A DNA stretch of 64,000 nucleotides from Lacticaseibacillus saniviri JCM 17471 = DSM 24301 (GCF_001311785.1 NZ_BBBX01000006.1:39322-103321); one strand, 5' to 3'; shown: positions 20,560 to 30,651, numbered from the stretch's first letter. Numbers and translations: made by a program. The notes: generated by a model from the sequence alone, not told the origin.

Positions 20560-21384
20560 TTATTTAGCACGATCAATGCTTCTCTTGATTGACCAGCGGA
20601 AAATGCCTGGCAATGCACGGGCGGTAATCACAGTGAGATGGTCGCGGAAATTATTGAAATAGCGCCGCTTTGGTTTCACATCCGTTGCTGCCCGATAGAA
20701 GAGCTGCGCCAAATCTTGCGCTGAAGCCCCCATGCCTGGTGCATCGTCATCCAATACGCCAGTCATAAATGTGACCAGTGATTGATATGCGGTGTCAGGT
20801 TTGAGATTCTTTTGAATATTGGCACGCGCCACACTGCCCCATGATGACTGGGTCCCACCAGGTTGCACCACCACTGACCGAATGCCAAAAGGTTCTACTT
20901 CGAGGTCAAGCGTATCACTCCACTGCTGTAAAGCCGCTTTGGAAGCGTGGTAGTAGGCACCCAGTGGCGAATAGATATCACCACCAACAGACGAGATGTT
21001 CACCACCCGACCGGCATGTTGCGCCCGCATGGTGGGCAAGAAGAATTGCGTCAACGCGACAGCCGCAAAGAAATTCGTATCAAACTGGCGGCGAATGTGC
21101 GTCATTGGCGTGTCTTCAACGGGACCATTTTCACCATAGCCCGCATTGTTAATCAAGACATCGATGCGATGCTGCTCATCGAGAATGGTTTGGCCAAACG
21201 CGACAATCGACTGATCATCTGTCACATCGAGATAGAGCGCATGTGTATTGGTACCAGTGGGAATATTGTCAACGTGGCGCGCGCCACCATAGACAATCCA
21301 ACCTTGTTGCGCGAATAGTTCCAGCGCAGCCTTCCCCATACCATTTGAAGCACCTGTAATTGCAACGACTTTTTGATTGCTCAT
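20560..21384 (-). CDS. Short-chain dehydrogenase/reductase
   Basis: Classical SDR of 274 residues with the NAD(P)-binding motif TGASNGMGKA (about 10-19), the NNAGYGE motif and the catalytic YYHASK (Tyr and Lys four residues apart, near 155) after the conserved NISSVGG. Substrate unknown. The start is ATG with AGGAG upstream. The divergent tetR gene and twin operators in the shared region indicate TetR-type control. The frame is intact. Confidence 0.88.
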   Translation of the reverse strand: MSNQKVVAITGASNGMGKAALELFAQQGWIVYGGARHVDNIPTGTNTHALYLDVTDDQSIVAFGQTILDEQHRIDVLINNAGYGENGPVEDTPMTHIRRQFDTNFFAAVALTQFFLPTMRAQHAGRVVNISSVGGDIYSPLGAYYHASKAALQQWSDTLDLEVEPFGIRSVVVQPGGTQSSWGSVARANIQKNLKPDTAYQSLVTFMTGVLDDDAPGMGASAQDLAQLFYRAATDVKPKRRYFNNFRDHLTVITARALPGIFRWSIKRSIDRAK

Positions 21385-21416
21385 GATTTTCTCCTTTGTA
21401 TTAACCCACTTAAAAT

Positions 21417-21451
21417 GTTACGCTTGTAACTATCAATGTGACAAGTGTAAC
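21417..21451. promoter_or_regulatory. Twin operator sites for the adjacent TetR regulator
   Basis: GTTACGCTTGTAAC (21417-21430) and GTGACAAGTGTAAC (21438-21451) are related 14-mers starting exactly 21 nt apart, i.e. on the same DNA face, between the SDR and tetR starts. This arrangement fits two TetR dimers repressing both promoters. Confidence 0.6.
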
Positions 21452-21513
21452 CACCCTTTCAATCAATAACAAGGGGCCTGGAAGCAAATGTGACAAAAAG
21501 GGAGAAATTGTCA

Positions 21514-22043
21514 ATGGTTGAAGCAAGTGCAAATACCCGTGAATTTTATTAGGTGCCTTGACCCGGTTATTAAAGAAGAAATCATTTGATGCCATCTCGG
21601 TCAGCGAATTAACCCGCACTGCCGGGATTTCGCGGATGACATTTTACCGGCACTACGGTAATATCGCTGATGTGCTGCAACAAGAATTGGCCCGCTTGGT
21701 AGCAACTTTGCCAAAATATAAGGCGTTACCCGTCCGCGAATACGGGGCCGCTGTGACGTTCTACATGCGTTTCTTTAGTGAACACGCCGACTTTATGCAG
21801 CTGTTACTTCAGGCCGACCAAGAATCCATTCTGCGTCAGGCCGTCATGCAGGTTATGACTGAACTTTCATCCGCCAAAACACCACTGCAAAGTTTCACCG
21901 AGAATGAAAAACGTTACTACATGATTTATCAAGCTTCGGGTTTGGTGAGTGTTGTGGTGGACTGGTTGGCCCACGATCAGCCAGAAACGCCGGAGGAGCT
22001 GGCTACTTTTATCCAAAAAACTTGGCCACCATTGGGCGAGTAA
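21514..22043 (+). CDS. TetR-family transcriptional regulator
   Basis: About 176 residues. The N-terminal HTH reads SFDAISVSELTRTAGISRMTFYRHYGNIADVL, split here as SVSELTRTAGISRMTFYRHY at about 30-49; the rest is an all-helical ligand/dimer domain like the TetR_C group of DhaS/AcrR-like regulators. A one-base change near 21545 separates the first 12 codons from the HTH. The start is ATG with GGGAG upstream. It probably represses the divergent SDR and itself. Its ligand is unknown. Confidence 0.82.
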
Positions 22044-22057
22044 AACATCGGTAACGC

Positions 22058-22104
22058 AAAAAGGTTGCGCCATTTCCGCATTGGGAAGAGCGCAACCTTT
22101 TTTT
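22058..22104. terminator. Bidirectional terminator between tetR and the ABC permease
   Basis: AAAAAGGTTGCGC pairs with GCGCAACCTTTTTTT between converging genes. Confidence 0.88.
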
Positions 22105-22119
22105 CATGTCACAGCTTTT

Positions 22120-23924
22120 TTAATTCAATTCCTTGTCGATCACAATGCCCTGATAGAGCCAGACCGTTAAGAAGTAGTAGATGCCATAAAGCACAATGAA
22201 GATTCCAAATGGCAGCCACAAATTGGCGTATGGATTCACCATCAATGCCTTAAACAGCTGTAACCCAAACAGCACGTGGACAACACCGACAATCCCTGGC
22301 AACAGGAACAAGGCACCGATTTCTTGACGAATGGAGTGCTTCAAGACACTAGGTCGCGTCCCAATCTTTTGTAACATCAGGTAGCGCACTTGGTCATAGG
22401 CTGCACCAGAGAGAATCTTGAACATCAAGGTTGAGGCCAACATGGCAAGGAAGGCAATTCCTAAGAAGAAGCCCATGAATTCCATCCCTGAGAACAGCGC
22501 ATTGGCCACCTCATAGGAATCAAACTTGCCACTGAGACCATAGGCTTGTTCGCCCATGCCTTGAGCCTTGCGATCAGCCTTCACCAAGGCCGCAATCGCC
22601 TGATAGTTGTCATCGAAGCTCTTCACACGATACGTTGTGGCCGTGCTCGTGGTACCAGGAATAGCCGCAAACGCTGACGCTGACACAAACTTCACTGCCA
22701 AATCGCGCTGCTTAAATGGTGCCAATTCCTGAAGTGCGGACGCACTAGGACTGTATTCTTTGTACGTAGACGGAGTGATTTTGGTGACCTTGGTTGAGGC
22801 GATATTGCTTGAAGCCTTCGCTAACAATGGGTGCGCTTCGAACTCACTGGTCAGGTAATAGATGTTCTTACTGTCGTGCTTTTGCTGGTAAGTCACGGTG
22901 CTTGTGACATCCGTCAGTTGCTTAACTTTTGTTGTGTGGCAGCACTTGGACTATGCAGCACCACATCGTATTGACTGCCATAACTCGCAAACAGTGAAAT
23001 CTGGTTGCGGAAGCCAATACCGACCGTGATTGCCCCCAGCGCGAGCGCAAAGAGAATGGAGACCACGGACAAAATCTTAGTGTAATCACGAATTCGGAAG
23101 CTTAATTGCGCCAATGTGAAGGTGCGAATGCCCTTCCCGGCAAAATTGCGATTACGCTTCAACAAACTGATCAACCAGACGAACACTGAGTTGAATAAGA
23201 AGTAAGTCCCCAAAACGATGGTGACTAACGCAATCGGAATCGATAACAATTGCAGCTGAACAATGGCCTTCATTGACCAGTAGCCGATACCCAATAACAC
23301 AATTGCTGAAACGATTTGGGCGATTAACATCGGCTTCTTTTGGCGGGTGCGGTTAGGCGTCTGGTCGGCATGCAACAGTTGCAATACCGGTGTTTTGAGT
23401 AAGCGCGACTGGTTCATGACCGCCGCAATCACGAACAAAATAATGAAGAAAATAAAGGTGATGAGCAGCGCCGGTAACCAGAATGCTGAGAAGTGCTTCA
23501 CGGTCGCGTGCAGTTGATTGATCAACAGTCGCCCGGTAATGGCGGTGAGGCCCACCCCGAACACGGTTCCCACCACCGTTGCCAGGGATCCGACAAGCAC
23601 CGTTTCAATAAAAATCAGTTGGCCAATCTTACTGCTTTTGGCCCCCAGCATGATAAACATGGCGTAATCGCGCTGCCGCATGCTCATCAGAAACGTGTTG
23701 GCGTAGATGATGTAGACCAAGGTAATGATGGCTAATAACACGGCCCCAAAGCCGAAAACAAAGGGTGCTGCTGCGACAGTTGAGTTGGCCTTCACAAAGT
23801 CTTGATTGGTCGCAAGTGCCATGAACATGTAGAAGATGGCACTGGCAATTACCAAACCAGAAAACAAGACCGCATAATCACGGAATCGGTTCTTGAGGCC
23901 ACTCATTGCAAGTTTTGTTAGCAT
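22120..23924 (-). CDS. FtsX-type ABC transporter permease (BceB/VraG-like)
   Basis: About 601 residues: an N-terminal helix, an FtsX domain of three helices, a long soluble segment of about 250 residues, and a second set of helices at the C-terminus. This is the layout of peptide-antibiotic sensing and detoxifying permeases (BceB), slightly shorter than Bacillus BceB. The start is ATG 23924 (MLTKLAMSGLKNRFRDYAVL) with AGGAGG upstream. A one-base change near 22905 splits it. The ATPase gene lies 10 nt upstream. No two-component system is adjacent, so bacitracin-type sensing is not shown. Confidence 0.82.
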
Positions 23925-23934
23925 GATTGTCCTC

Positions 23935-24693
23935 CTATTGCTGGAATGTGCCGACGGTTTTGAGAATCTCTTGATAGAATTCTTCCTGCGTCTTATCACC
24001 ATGAATCAGCTCTTGGCCAATCTGGCCATCCTTGATGAACAAAATGCGTTCCGCATAGCTTGCGGAGAACGCATCATGGGTGACCAACAGAATGGAGACG
24101 CCCTGTTCTTGATTCAAGTTATGCATGGTATCGAGCAGTTCACGCGCACTCTTAGAATCCAGCGCGCCAGTAGGTTCATCCCCAAACAGAATGGCTGGTT
24201 CTTGAACCAAGGCCCGTGCTGCGGCGACCCGCTGTTTTTGCCCACCGGATAATTCCGTTGGATAGTGATCCAACACGTGATCAATGCCCAATGTGCTGGC
24301 GATTTTGTCGACCGCGACGTCGCTCTTCTTGGTGCCAACGCCTTGCAAGGCCATTGGTAGGGCAATGTTTTCGCGCGCAGTGAGGTTCTCTAGCAGATTG
24401 AAGTCTTGGAAGATGAAGCCAATTTGTTGGGCGCGGAAATCAGACAGCTTGTTGCCCTTCAATTGCGTGACATCTTGACCATTAATGCTTACCTTACCGG
24501 TTGTTGGAGTATCCAATGTGCTCAAGATATTGAGCAATGTGGTTTTACCCGAACCAGATGCCCCCATGATGCCGACAAATTCTCCCTGTTCAACAGTGAA
24601 ATCGATACCCTTTAAGGCTTGATATTGTTTTTCATTTGCTTTCCCGTAAGTTTTGGTGACCGCCTCAACGGTAACGACAGGCTTGTTTGCCAT
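23935..24693 (-). CDS. ABC transporter ATP-binding protein (BceA-like)
   Basis: 252 residues, intact. Walker A GASGSGKTT (about 44-52), Q-loop FQDFNLLENLT, signature LSGGQKQRVAAARAL, Walker B LFGDEPTGALD and switch LLVTHD. It belongs to the MacB/LolD/BceA group that pairs with FtsX-type permeases. The start is ATG with CGGAGGG upstream. It forms a two-gene operon with the permease downstream. Confidence 0.88.
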   Translation of the reverse strand: MANKPVVTVEAVTKTYGKANEKQYQALKGIDFTVEQGEFVGIMGASGSGKTTLLNILSTLDTPTTGKVSINGQDVTQLKGNKLSDFRAQQIGFIFQDFNLLENLTARENIALPMALQGVGTKKSDVAVDKIASTLGIDHVLDHYPTELSGGQKQRVAAARALVQEPAILFGDEPTGALDSKSARELLDTMHNLNQEQGVSILLVTHDAFSASYAERILFIKDGQIGQELIHGDKTQEEFYQEILKTVGTFQQ

Positions 24694-24910
24694 ATATAAA
24701 TCCCTCCGAATTAATTTGTTAACCCCATTGTATCGAGAACTCGGCTTCTAAGAAATAGCTTTGCCTAACAGTCTACCTAACAACCTTGTAAGGGATATAA
24801 AGAAATTGTTAAGTCAATTTTCAGAAATTGGTCCAAACCTGCTGTACCTAGCTTCCATAATCAGTATAATGAATAACGGCATAAAACAGTAAAAATAAAG
24901 GATGATGACG

Positions 24911-24952
24911 ATGTGTTACTGCAACAAAGCGCCGACAAGCGGGACCAGTTGA
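24911..24952 (+). CDS. Possible 13-codon leader peptide upstream of the APC permease
   Basis: AAAGG is followed by ATG and a short frame reading MCYCNKAPTSGTS and stop, 32 nt before the permease start; in-frame ATGs at 24902 and 24905 could lengthen it. A TATAAT box lies at 24865-24870. Two Cys codons and an adjacent GC-rich imperfect hairpin allow, but do not show, attenuation control. Confidence 0.25.
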   Translation: MCYCNKAPTSGTS

Positions 24953-24984
24953 CGCGATACTGCTGACTTACTTGGAGGACAATA

Positions 24985-26633
24985 ATGAACGAAAAACAAA
25001 CCCCACACTATATTCCGTGGATGATTGTTGGGCTGATGGACTTTGTGACCGTTATCGGCTTTGACGACATCATCTACAACTTTCAAAATCAGGGCCTGGT
25101 CGCGGTGACCAGTTGGGTCTTAATGACCTTCCTGTACGTGATTCCTTACAACCTGATTGTGGCACACATGGGCTCGACCTTCTCAGAACATGGTGGCGGA
25201 ATCACCAGCTGGATTCGAGAAACCAACGGCGACACATTCGGTTACTACGCCGCGTGGTTCTATTGGATTACCGGCTTGCCTTACGTGGTCGATGTCGCAA
25301 ACTCCGTGGTTATCTCACTGGGTTGGCTGACCAACGGCAACGGGAACATCCAGGACAACTTGGGTAACGCTTGGTTTGGAATTTTGACGGCCGCTATCTT
25401 TATTATTTTCATCTGGTTACAGCACTTCTTCAAAAACAGAAGTCTCGAATTGCTTTCCACAATCGGTGGTGGCGCCATGTTTATCATGACCATTCTGTTT
25501 GTGATTATGACCGTGGTCGGCCTCACACAGGCAACGGCATCAAGACGCAACCATTTGATCTCAGCGCCTTTATCCCGAAGAAAATCGACTGGGGCTTCCT
25601 GTCGACGTTTGGACTGTTTATCTTCGCGATGAACGGATCTGAACTGGCCGCACCATACACCAAGGACATGAAGAATCCGAGCCGGGACTTCCCTAAGGCG
25701 CTCAAGATGATTGCCATCATGACCATGTTCCTGACCCTGTTTGGGACATTCAGTCTGGGCGTGTACTTCAATGCGCATCACCTACCCAATGATTTGAAGA
25801 TGAATGGCTCCTACTACGCCTTTCAAGCCATCGGGAAACAGTTCGGCATGGGCAATGTGCTGATGTATGTCTTCGCGGTCGTGCAAGGCATCTACATGTT
25901 GGCGCAACTCGCCGTGATTCTGGATGCATCCACCCGGATTTTCTTAGGTGACGTGGCCAAGCGCTTCATGCCGAGTCAATTGACCAAGATGAGCTCGGAT
26001 GGCCTGCCGATCAACGGTTACTGGATGACAACAATTATCTGTACGGTCATCATGGCCCTGGCCGCCCTACTGCCACAGGTCAACGATATCTTCAACTGGT
26101 TATTGAATCTGAACGGGATTGTTTCACCGATGTCGACTCTCTTCCTATTCTGGGCCTACATGATGGTGCGGCTGCACAGCGATCGCTATCCCACACCGGA
26201 TTATACGTACATCAAGTCACACAATCTGGGCTTCATCGTAGGGACATGGATGTTTGTCATCACCTTGGCATTCGCCGTTCTGGGCTTCTTCCCAACCGAC
26301 GCCGAGATGGGCAGCGCGACATTCACCAAGATGCTGAGCTTGAACATCATCGTCCCTATCGGCATGGTGCTGCTCGGTTTCAGCCTGCCGTGGGTGGCTA
26401 AGCGCCAGCAACAAAACAACGGTCGTGCCTTCTCACGTGGCAGTTGGTTGGTCATGACTGCACTGTTGATTGTCAGCTTACTCGGCCTCTCCAGTTACGG
26501 AATGGCCACCAACCTGTTCAGTCACTGGGCAATGGGCGTTAAGGTGCCTGTCATCATTGTGGTTGACGCCATTCTGCTGTACATCTGCATGCGCGCCACC
26601 CACAATGGTCGGACCGGTCAAACAGCTGAATAA
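24985..26633 (+). CDS. APC-superfamily amino acid permease
   Basis: About 550 residues with 12 or more hydrophobic helices. The first helix has the broken glycine-containing form of APC carriers (GFDDIIYN region), and a GGGITSWIRE loop follows helix 2. The layout resembles glutamate/GABA-type antiporters and other Lactobacillus amino acid permeases, but I cannot assign a substrate. The start is ATG with TGGAGG upstream. A one-base change near 25527 splits it; the second part resumes as GIKTQPFDLSAFIPKKIDWG. No decarboxylase gene is adjacent, which weakens a decarboxylation-antiport role. Confidence 0.8.
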
Positions 26634-26634
26634 T

Positions 26635-26663
26635 TTGGTTTTTTAACACAAACATGATACACT
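26635..26663 (+). promoter_or_regulatory. Promoter of the hflX leader
   Basis: TTGGTT (26635-26640), a 17-nt spacer and TACACT (26658-26663), placed just before the leader ORF. Confidence 0.5.
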
Positions 26664-26693
26664 TGCACTATCAAATTAAGGGAGTGAACAGCA

Positions 26694-26723
26694 ATGCGCT
26701 TACGTTATGTGCAATTTCAATAG
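26694..26723 (+). CDS. Leader peptide MRLRYVQFQ upstream of hflX
   Basis: A nine-codon ORF with a good ribosome site (AAGGGAG, 26678-26684), far from the hflX start. The first four residues, MRLR, match the macrolide-dependent arrest motif known from the ErmD leader (the +X+ motif). A small hairpin TTCAAT-N5-ATTGAA (26716-26732) begins within its last codons and would be opened by a ribosome stalled at codon 4. Two terminator hairpins follow. This is the layout of antibiotic-sensing ribosome-mediated attenuation. Confidence 0.65.
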   Translation: MRLRYVQFQ

Positions 26724-26765
26724 TCAATTGAATAGGTTCGATGCACATCTGACATTGCTGGTTTT

Positions 26766-26806
26766 CACCAATATGATTAGTCGCTAATCATTCGTGGCCG
26801 TTTTTT
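26766..26806 (+). terminator. First terminator hairpin of the hflX leader
   Basis: CCA..ATGATTAG-tcg-CTAATCAT..TGG followed by CCG and six T residues. Its CCA arm can instead pair upstream (ATTGCTGG with CACCAAT, 26754-26772), giving a possible antiterminator. Confidence 0.6.
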
Positions 26807-26808
26807 AA

Positions 26809-26848
26809 GGCTCACAGAGGTCACCGTTATGGCTGCTGTGGGCTTTTT
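26809..26848 (+). terminator. Second terminator hairpin of the hflX leader
   Basis: GCTCACAG (26810-26817) pairs with CTGTGGGC (26836-26843) followed by five T residues, 58 nt before the hflX start codon. Confidence 0.65.
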
Positions 26849-26905
26849 GTGTGCCACTGCCGCACTTGATTTGTGTATCGACCGGATAATATAAGGAGGC
26901 AATTT

Positions 26906-28171
26906 ATGCCCGAAAATAACGAAAAAGTCTCATCACCGGTATTTCAAAGCAACAACCAGATTTTGATTACACCATGACAGAATTAGGCGAACTCGCCAAA
27001 GCAAACAACTACACCGTCGTCGGTGAAATGCGCCAACGTGGATCGTCAGACCGCCGCAACCTATTTTGGGAGTGGGAAAGTCGACGAAATCCGCCAAGAA
27101 GCTGACATCTTAGAGGCTACCACCGTGTTGGTCAATGACGAACTATCCCCTTCACAATTGCGCAACCTTGAAAAGCAACTCGGTCGCCGCGTTGTCGATC
27201 GCACCCAACTGATTCTCGATATTTTCGCGGATCGTGCGCGTTCTAAGACCGCCAAGACCCAAGTTGAAATCGCGCAATTGAAATACGCCTTACCACGCTT
27301 GCATCCAAGTGCCAACCGTCTGGACCAACAAGGTGGCGGTGGTGGCTTCGCTAACCGTGGGGCTGGTGAAACCCAACTCGAAATGGATCGCCGGATCTTG
27401 ACCAAGCGGATTGCTCACTTGCGTCAAGACTTGCGTGATGCCGACGTTGGGGAAGAAGTTCGCCGCGCCAAGCGCCAAACCAATCAGCTGCCCGTTGTGG
27501 CCCTTGTGGGTTACACCAACGCTGGTAAGTCAACAACCATGAACGGTTTGCTCGATCTCTATGCGGACCGGCCAGAAGACAAGCAAGTGTTTGAAAAGGA
27601 CATGCTGTTTGCCACTTTGGACACCAGTGTGCGTGCGCTGACGCTGCCCGATAATCGCCAGTTCTTACTGAGTGATACGGTCGGTTTTGTCAGCAAGTTG
27701 CCCCATAACCTGATTGATTCCTTTAAGGCCACTTTGGCCGAAGCAGCCAATGCCGACCTCTTGATTCAAGTTGTCGACTATGCTGATCCCAACTATCGTG
27801 AGATGATGGCAATCACCGAGAAGACCTTGAAGGAAATCGGAATTGAAAACATTCCAATGATTGAGGCCTACAACAAGGCTGATAAGCGTGAAGACACCAC
27901 CTATCCAGAGATCAATGGTCATCAACTGGTTTACTCCGCTAAGGATCCAAAGTCACTGAAGGCTTTGACCGAAATGATTACGCAATTGATTTTTGCGGAA
28001 GATCAGGAAAAGACTTACTTGGTACCATTCACCGATGGCCAAATCGTCAGCTTCATCAATGAAAAGACGGCGGTTAAGGCAACCGACTACACCGAAACCG
28101 GCACGAAGATTACCACCATCGTGAACGCGGTGCAGGCCGGCCAGTTGGAAAAGTATGAAGTAACGGAATAG
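26906..28171 (+). CDS. hflX: Ribosome-associated GTPase HflX
   Basis: About 421 residues: an N-terminal domain ending in a glycine-rich linker (QQGGGGGFANRGAGETQLE), then the GTPase domain with G1 GYTNAGKST, G3 DTVGF and G4 NKAD. HflX splits stalled 70S and 100S ribosomes under stress; relatives give macrolide-lincosamide resistance. The start is ATG with AAGGAGG upstream. Two frame changes occur near the 5' end (about 26929 and 27025); the frame is then intact. The long leader with MRLR peptide and terminators implies induction when translation is inhibited. Two family A elements follow the stop. Confidence 0.9.
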
Positions 28172-28172
28172 C

Positions 28173-28303
28173 GAGTGCGACAATCCCCGTTTAACAATCG
28201 AGTACTAGCAGACTTTGAACGTGGTGCCAGCCATGGCACGAGTGAAAAGTGGCCAAACGGAGATTGTTGGGGATGCGAGCACGTTTAGAGTGCGAAGCCA
28301 CAC
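28173..28303 (+). ncRNA. Family A structured 3'-UTR element (copy A2)
   Basis: Starts 1 nt after the hflX stop. ATCCCC (28183-28188) pairs with GGGGAT (28269-28274) and AACAATC (28193-28199) with GATTGTT (28262-28268). The central hairpin is GTGCCA/TGGCAC. Compared with A1 the outer stem and central hairpin have different sequences but still pair, while the flanking strings are conserved. Confidence 0.6.
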
Positions 28304-28426
28304 GGTCTGGCTGTGAGCACTAACGAGACTAGCGTCAAATTGCGATTCGTGCAATTGGCGCTAGTTTTTGTTAGGCGGAGTATCTTGGCCTTGTGAACGC
28401 GTTTATGCTGTAACCACACTCCTCCA
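28297..28426 (+). ncRNA. Family A structured element (copy A3, tandem with A2)
   Basis: Contains GAGCACTAACGAGAC, a long central hairpin (CTAGCG..AATTGC with GCAATT..CGCTAG), GTTAGGCGGAG and a 3' end GAACGCGTTTATGCTGTAACC comparable to A1. Its outer stem is less clear than in A1 and A2. A terminator follows. Confidence 0.5.
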
Positions 28427-28443
28427 CCTCTTTCTAACCAAAC

Positions 28444-28489
28444 AAAAAGCGTTGTGACCACCTTTTGAGGGTGATCACAACGCTTTTTT
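28444..28489. terminator. Bidirectional terminator between hflX and the glutamine ABC operon
   Basis: AAAAAGCGTTGTGACCACC pairs with GGTGATCACAACGCTTTTTT with one mismatch; converging genes. Confidence 0.88.
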
Positions 28490-28518
28490 ATTTTACTTTG
28501 TCACAACTGCACTTGCTA

Positions 28519-29175
28519 TTAGCTTGCCAATCGCTTTTCTAACATCCGTGATGCCATTGAAAGGGCAAAGTTGACGATGAAGTACATCACCGCTAACGCC
28601 ACAAACATTGGAATCATGTAGTTAATGTTTTGGCCGTAAATAATCTGTGAGTGATAGGTCAACTCAGGCAACAGGATAATCGTTGCCAGTGAGGTATCCT
28701 TCACCAACGAGATAAATTGACTCACGATTGGTGGAATCATTTTCTTGAATGCTTGAGGCATGATGATGTAGCGCATGGTTTGATAGTAAGACATCCCATT
28801 ACTCCGGGACGCCTCCATCTGGCCGATTGAAACGGCATTGATCCCACTACGCACAATTTCCGCTAACATCGCCGATTCGAAAATGGTCATCGCCACGATA
28901 GACGAGGTGACCACATCCAACCGAATCCCAATATCGGGAAGTGCGAAGTAAGTGAAAAACAGAATCAGCAGCAATGGCAGGTTCCGAATTAAATCGATAA
29001 TAAAGCCCACAATTGCGGAGAAATATTTGACCTTCACGTACCGTGCAATTCCCAGCAACGTCCCGATAATGAAACTGAAGAAGATGGAAATCACGGAGAC
29101 TTCAATGGTAATCCACAAGCCTTCTAACAGGTAACGCAAGTTGATCCACGAATACGCATCAATAAAGTTTTGCAT
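28519..29175 (-). CDS. Amino acid ABC transporter permease (GlnP/HisM type), second subunit
   Basis: 218 residues, intact, about five helices with the BPD_transp_1 signature EIVRSGINAVSIGQMEASRS and the EAA loop before MPQAFKKMIPPIVSQFISLVK. It forms a heterodimer with the permease encoded upstream. Fourth gene of an operon in the order ATPase, binding protein, permease, permease. The start is ATG with GGGGG upstream. The substrate is probably glutamine, glutamate or another polar amino acid. Confidence 0.87.
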   Translation of the reverse strand: MQNFIDAYSWINLRYLLEGLWITIEVSVISIFFSFIIGTLLGIARYVKVKYFSAIVGFIIDLIRNLPLLLILFFTYFALPDIGIRLDVVTSSIVAMTIFESAMLAEIVRSGINAVSIGQMEASRSNGMSYYQTMRYIIMPQAFKKMIPPIVSQFISLVKDTSLATIILLPELTYHSQIIYGQNINYMIPMFVALAVMYFIVNFALSMASRMLEKRLAS

Positions 29176-29190
29176 GCTAGTCCCCCCTTC

Positions 29191-29827
29191 CTACGCCAGT
29201 TTCTTTTCGAGATGCCGCATGTAGTACGACATCGGCATGGTGATGATTAAGTACAAGACACCAACAGCCAGATAAGTATCAAAGGTGTTAAAGGTTGTCG
29301 AGGCAATGATCTTGCCTTGATACATCAAGTCAAAACCAGCCACAAAGGCTAACACAGACGAATTCTTAACCAAGTTGATGAATTGGTTACCAAGTGGTGG
29401 AATCACCATCTTAATCGCCTGTGGGAAAACGATTTGGCGCATGGCTTGACCATAGCTCAAGCCAACACTGCGCGCGCCTTCCATCTGACCAGTGGAGACA
29501 GCTTCAATCCCGGCACGCACTGTTTCAGCGATGAAGGCACTGGTATAAATGGTTAACCCAATCGTCCCAGCAGTGAAGCCATCAATCTTAGCAATATATG
29601 TCGGCACAATCACGTAAAAGCCATGGTGATCACCAATAATGGAATATTGCGAATCACTTCAACATAGGTTTTACCTACCATGCGGACCCAACGTGTGGTT
29701 GAAATTTCCATCAAGGCAAACAGGTTCCGATAATCAAACTACCGATCAGTGCGAGCACACTCGCGGCTAACGTGTAACCCAACCCAGAAACCAAGTCACC
29801 CCAATGAGAGGTTAGAATTGAAATCAT
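29191..29827 (-). CDS. Amino acid ABC transporter permease (GlnP type), first subunit
   Basis: About 212 residues in the reconstructed reading, with the family segment AETVRAGIEAVSTGQMEGAR and FPQAIKMVIPPLGNQFINLVK. It starts at ATG 29827, overlapping the TAA of the binding-protein gene by one base, so it is translationally coupled. Two one-base losses (about 29724 and 29620) break the N-terminal part; the corrected joints restore MEISTTRWVRMVGKTYVEVI and then FYVIVPTYIAKID. It pairs with the next permease. Confidence 0.82.
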
Positions 29828-30651
29828 TAATACCCCACCTCCTTGATACTAAAGCCTGGAATTTCGCCAAACCACTTATTGACCAATTTGGCGTAGGTGC
29901 CATCTTTCTTGATGTCAATGAGCGCTTGATCAATCGCCTTCACGAACTTGGTTTGACCCTTGTTCACGGCAATCCCATATGGTTCCTTGGTGAAGCTGCC
30001 GCCGACAACGACATAATTAGGATCTTGCTTGGACATCCCATACAAAATCCCATTATCGGTTGTCAGTGCGTCCCCTTGACCTGACTTCAACGCTGTAAAG
30101 GCTTGCGCGTAATCAGAGAGCTGCAACACAGTCGCTTCGGGTGCCGCTTTTTTAATATTTAACACAGAATTAGAACCTTGGACCCCGATCACCTTGGTGC
30201 CCTTTTTCAGATCTTTAACTGACTTGATTGGACTGCCGGACTTCACTAACAGGGATTGCCCCGCATTAAAGTATGGCGTTGAGAAATCCAATACTTTCTT
30301 CCGATCTGGGGTGATTGTCATGGTGGCAATCACGGCGTCGATATTCCCGGCTTTGAGTAATGGCACCCGGGTATCACTGGTAACCTGCACCAGTTCTGCC
30401 TTCGCATCCTTACCGTACATCGCCTTGGTCACTGCCTTAGCAATATCGATATCGAATCCTTGAATTTCACTATCCTTGATGTTCATCAATCCAAACAAGC
30501 GCGTGTCGGCCTTAACCCCCCAAATAATGGTCTTATTGGCCTTGGTGGTGGTATACACATCTTGTTCCGCGACACTCTTACCACAGCTGCTCAAAACCAG
30601 AGTCAGCCCCAGCAACAATATCGGGAGCAACAATCGTAGTCGACGTTTCAT
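29827..30651 (-). CDS. Amino acid ABC transporter substrate-binding lipoprotein (GlnH type)
   Basis: 274 residues, intact. The signal peptide ends in a lipobox LSSC (Cys 23). SBP_bac_3 domain features are GFDIDIAKAV, TSDTRVPLLKAGNIDAVIATMTIT (family-3 core, with the Arg that binds the ligand carboxylate) and KEPYGIAVNKG. It captures a polar amino acid outside the membrane for the adjacent permease pair. Second gene of the operon, 11 nt after the ATPase gene. Confidence 0.88.
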   Translation of the reverse strand: MKRRLRLLLPILLLGLTLVLSSCGKSVAEQDVYTTTKANKTIIWGVKADTRLFGLMNIKDSEIQGFDIDIAKAVTKAMYGKDAKAELVQVTSDTRVPLLKAGNIDAVIATMTITPDRKKVLDFSTPYFNAGQSLLVKSGSPIKSVKDLKKGTKVIGVQGSNSVLNIKKAAPEATVLQLSDYAQAFTALKSGQGDALTTDNGILYGMSKQDPNYVVVGGSFTKEPYGIAVNKGQTKFVKAIDQALIDIKKDGTYAKLVNKWFGEIPGFSIKEVGY

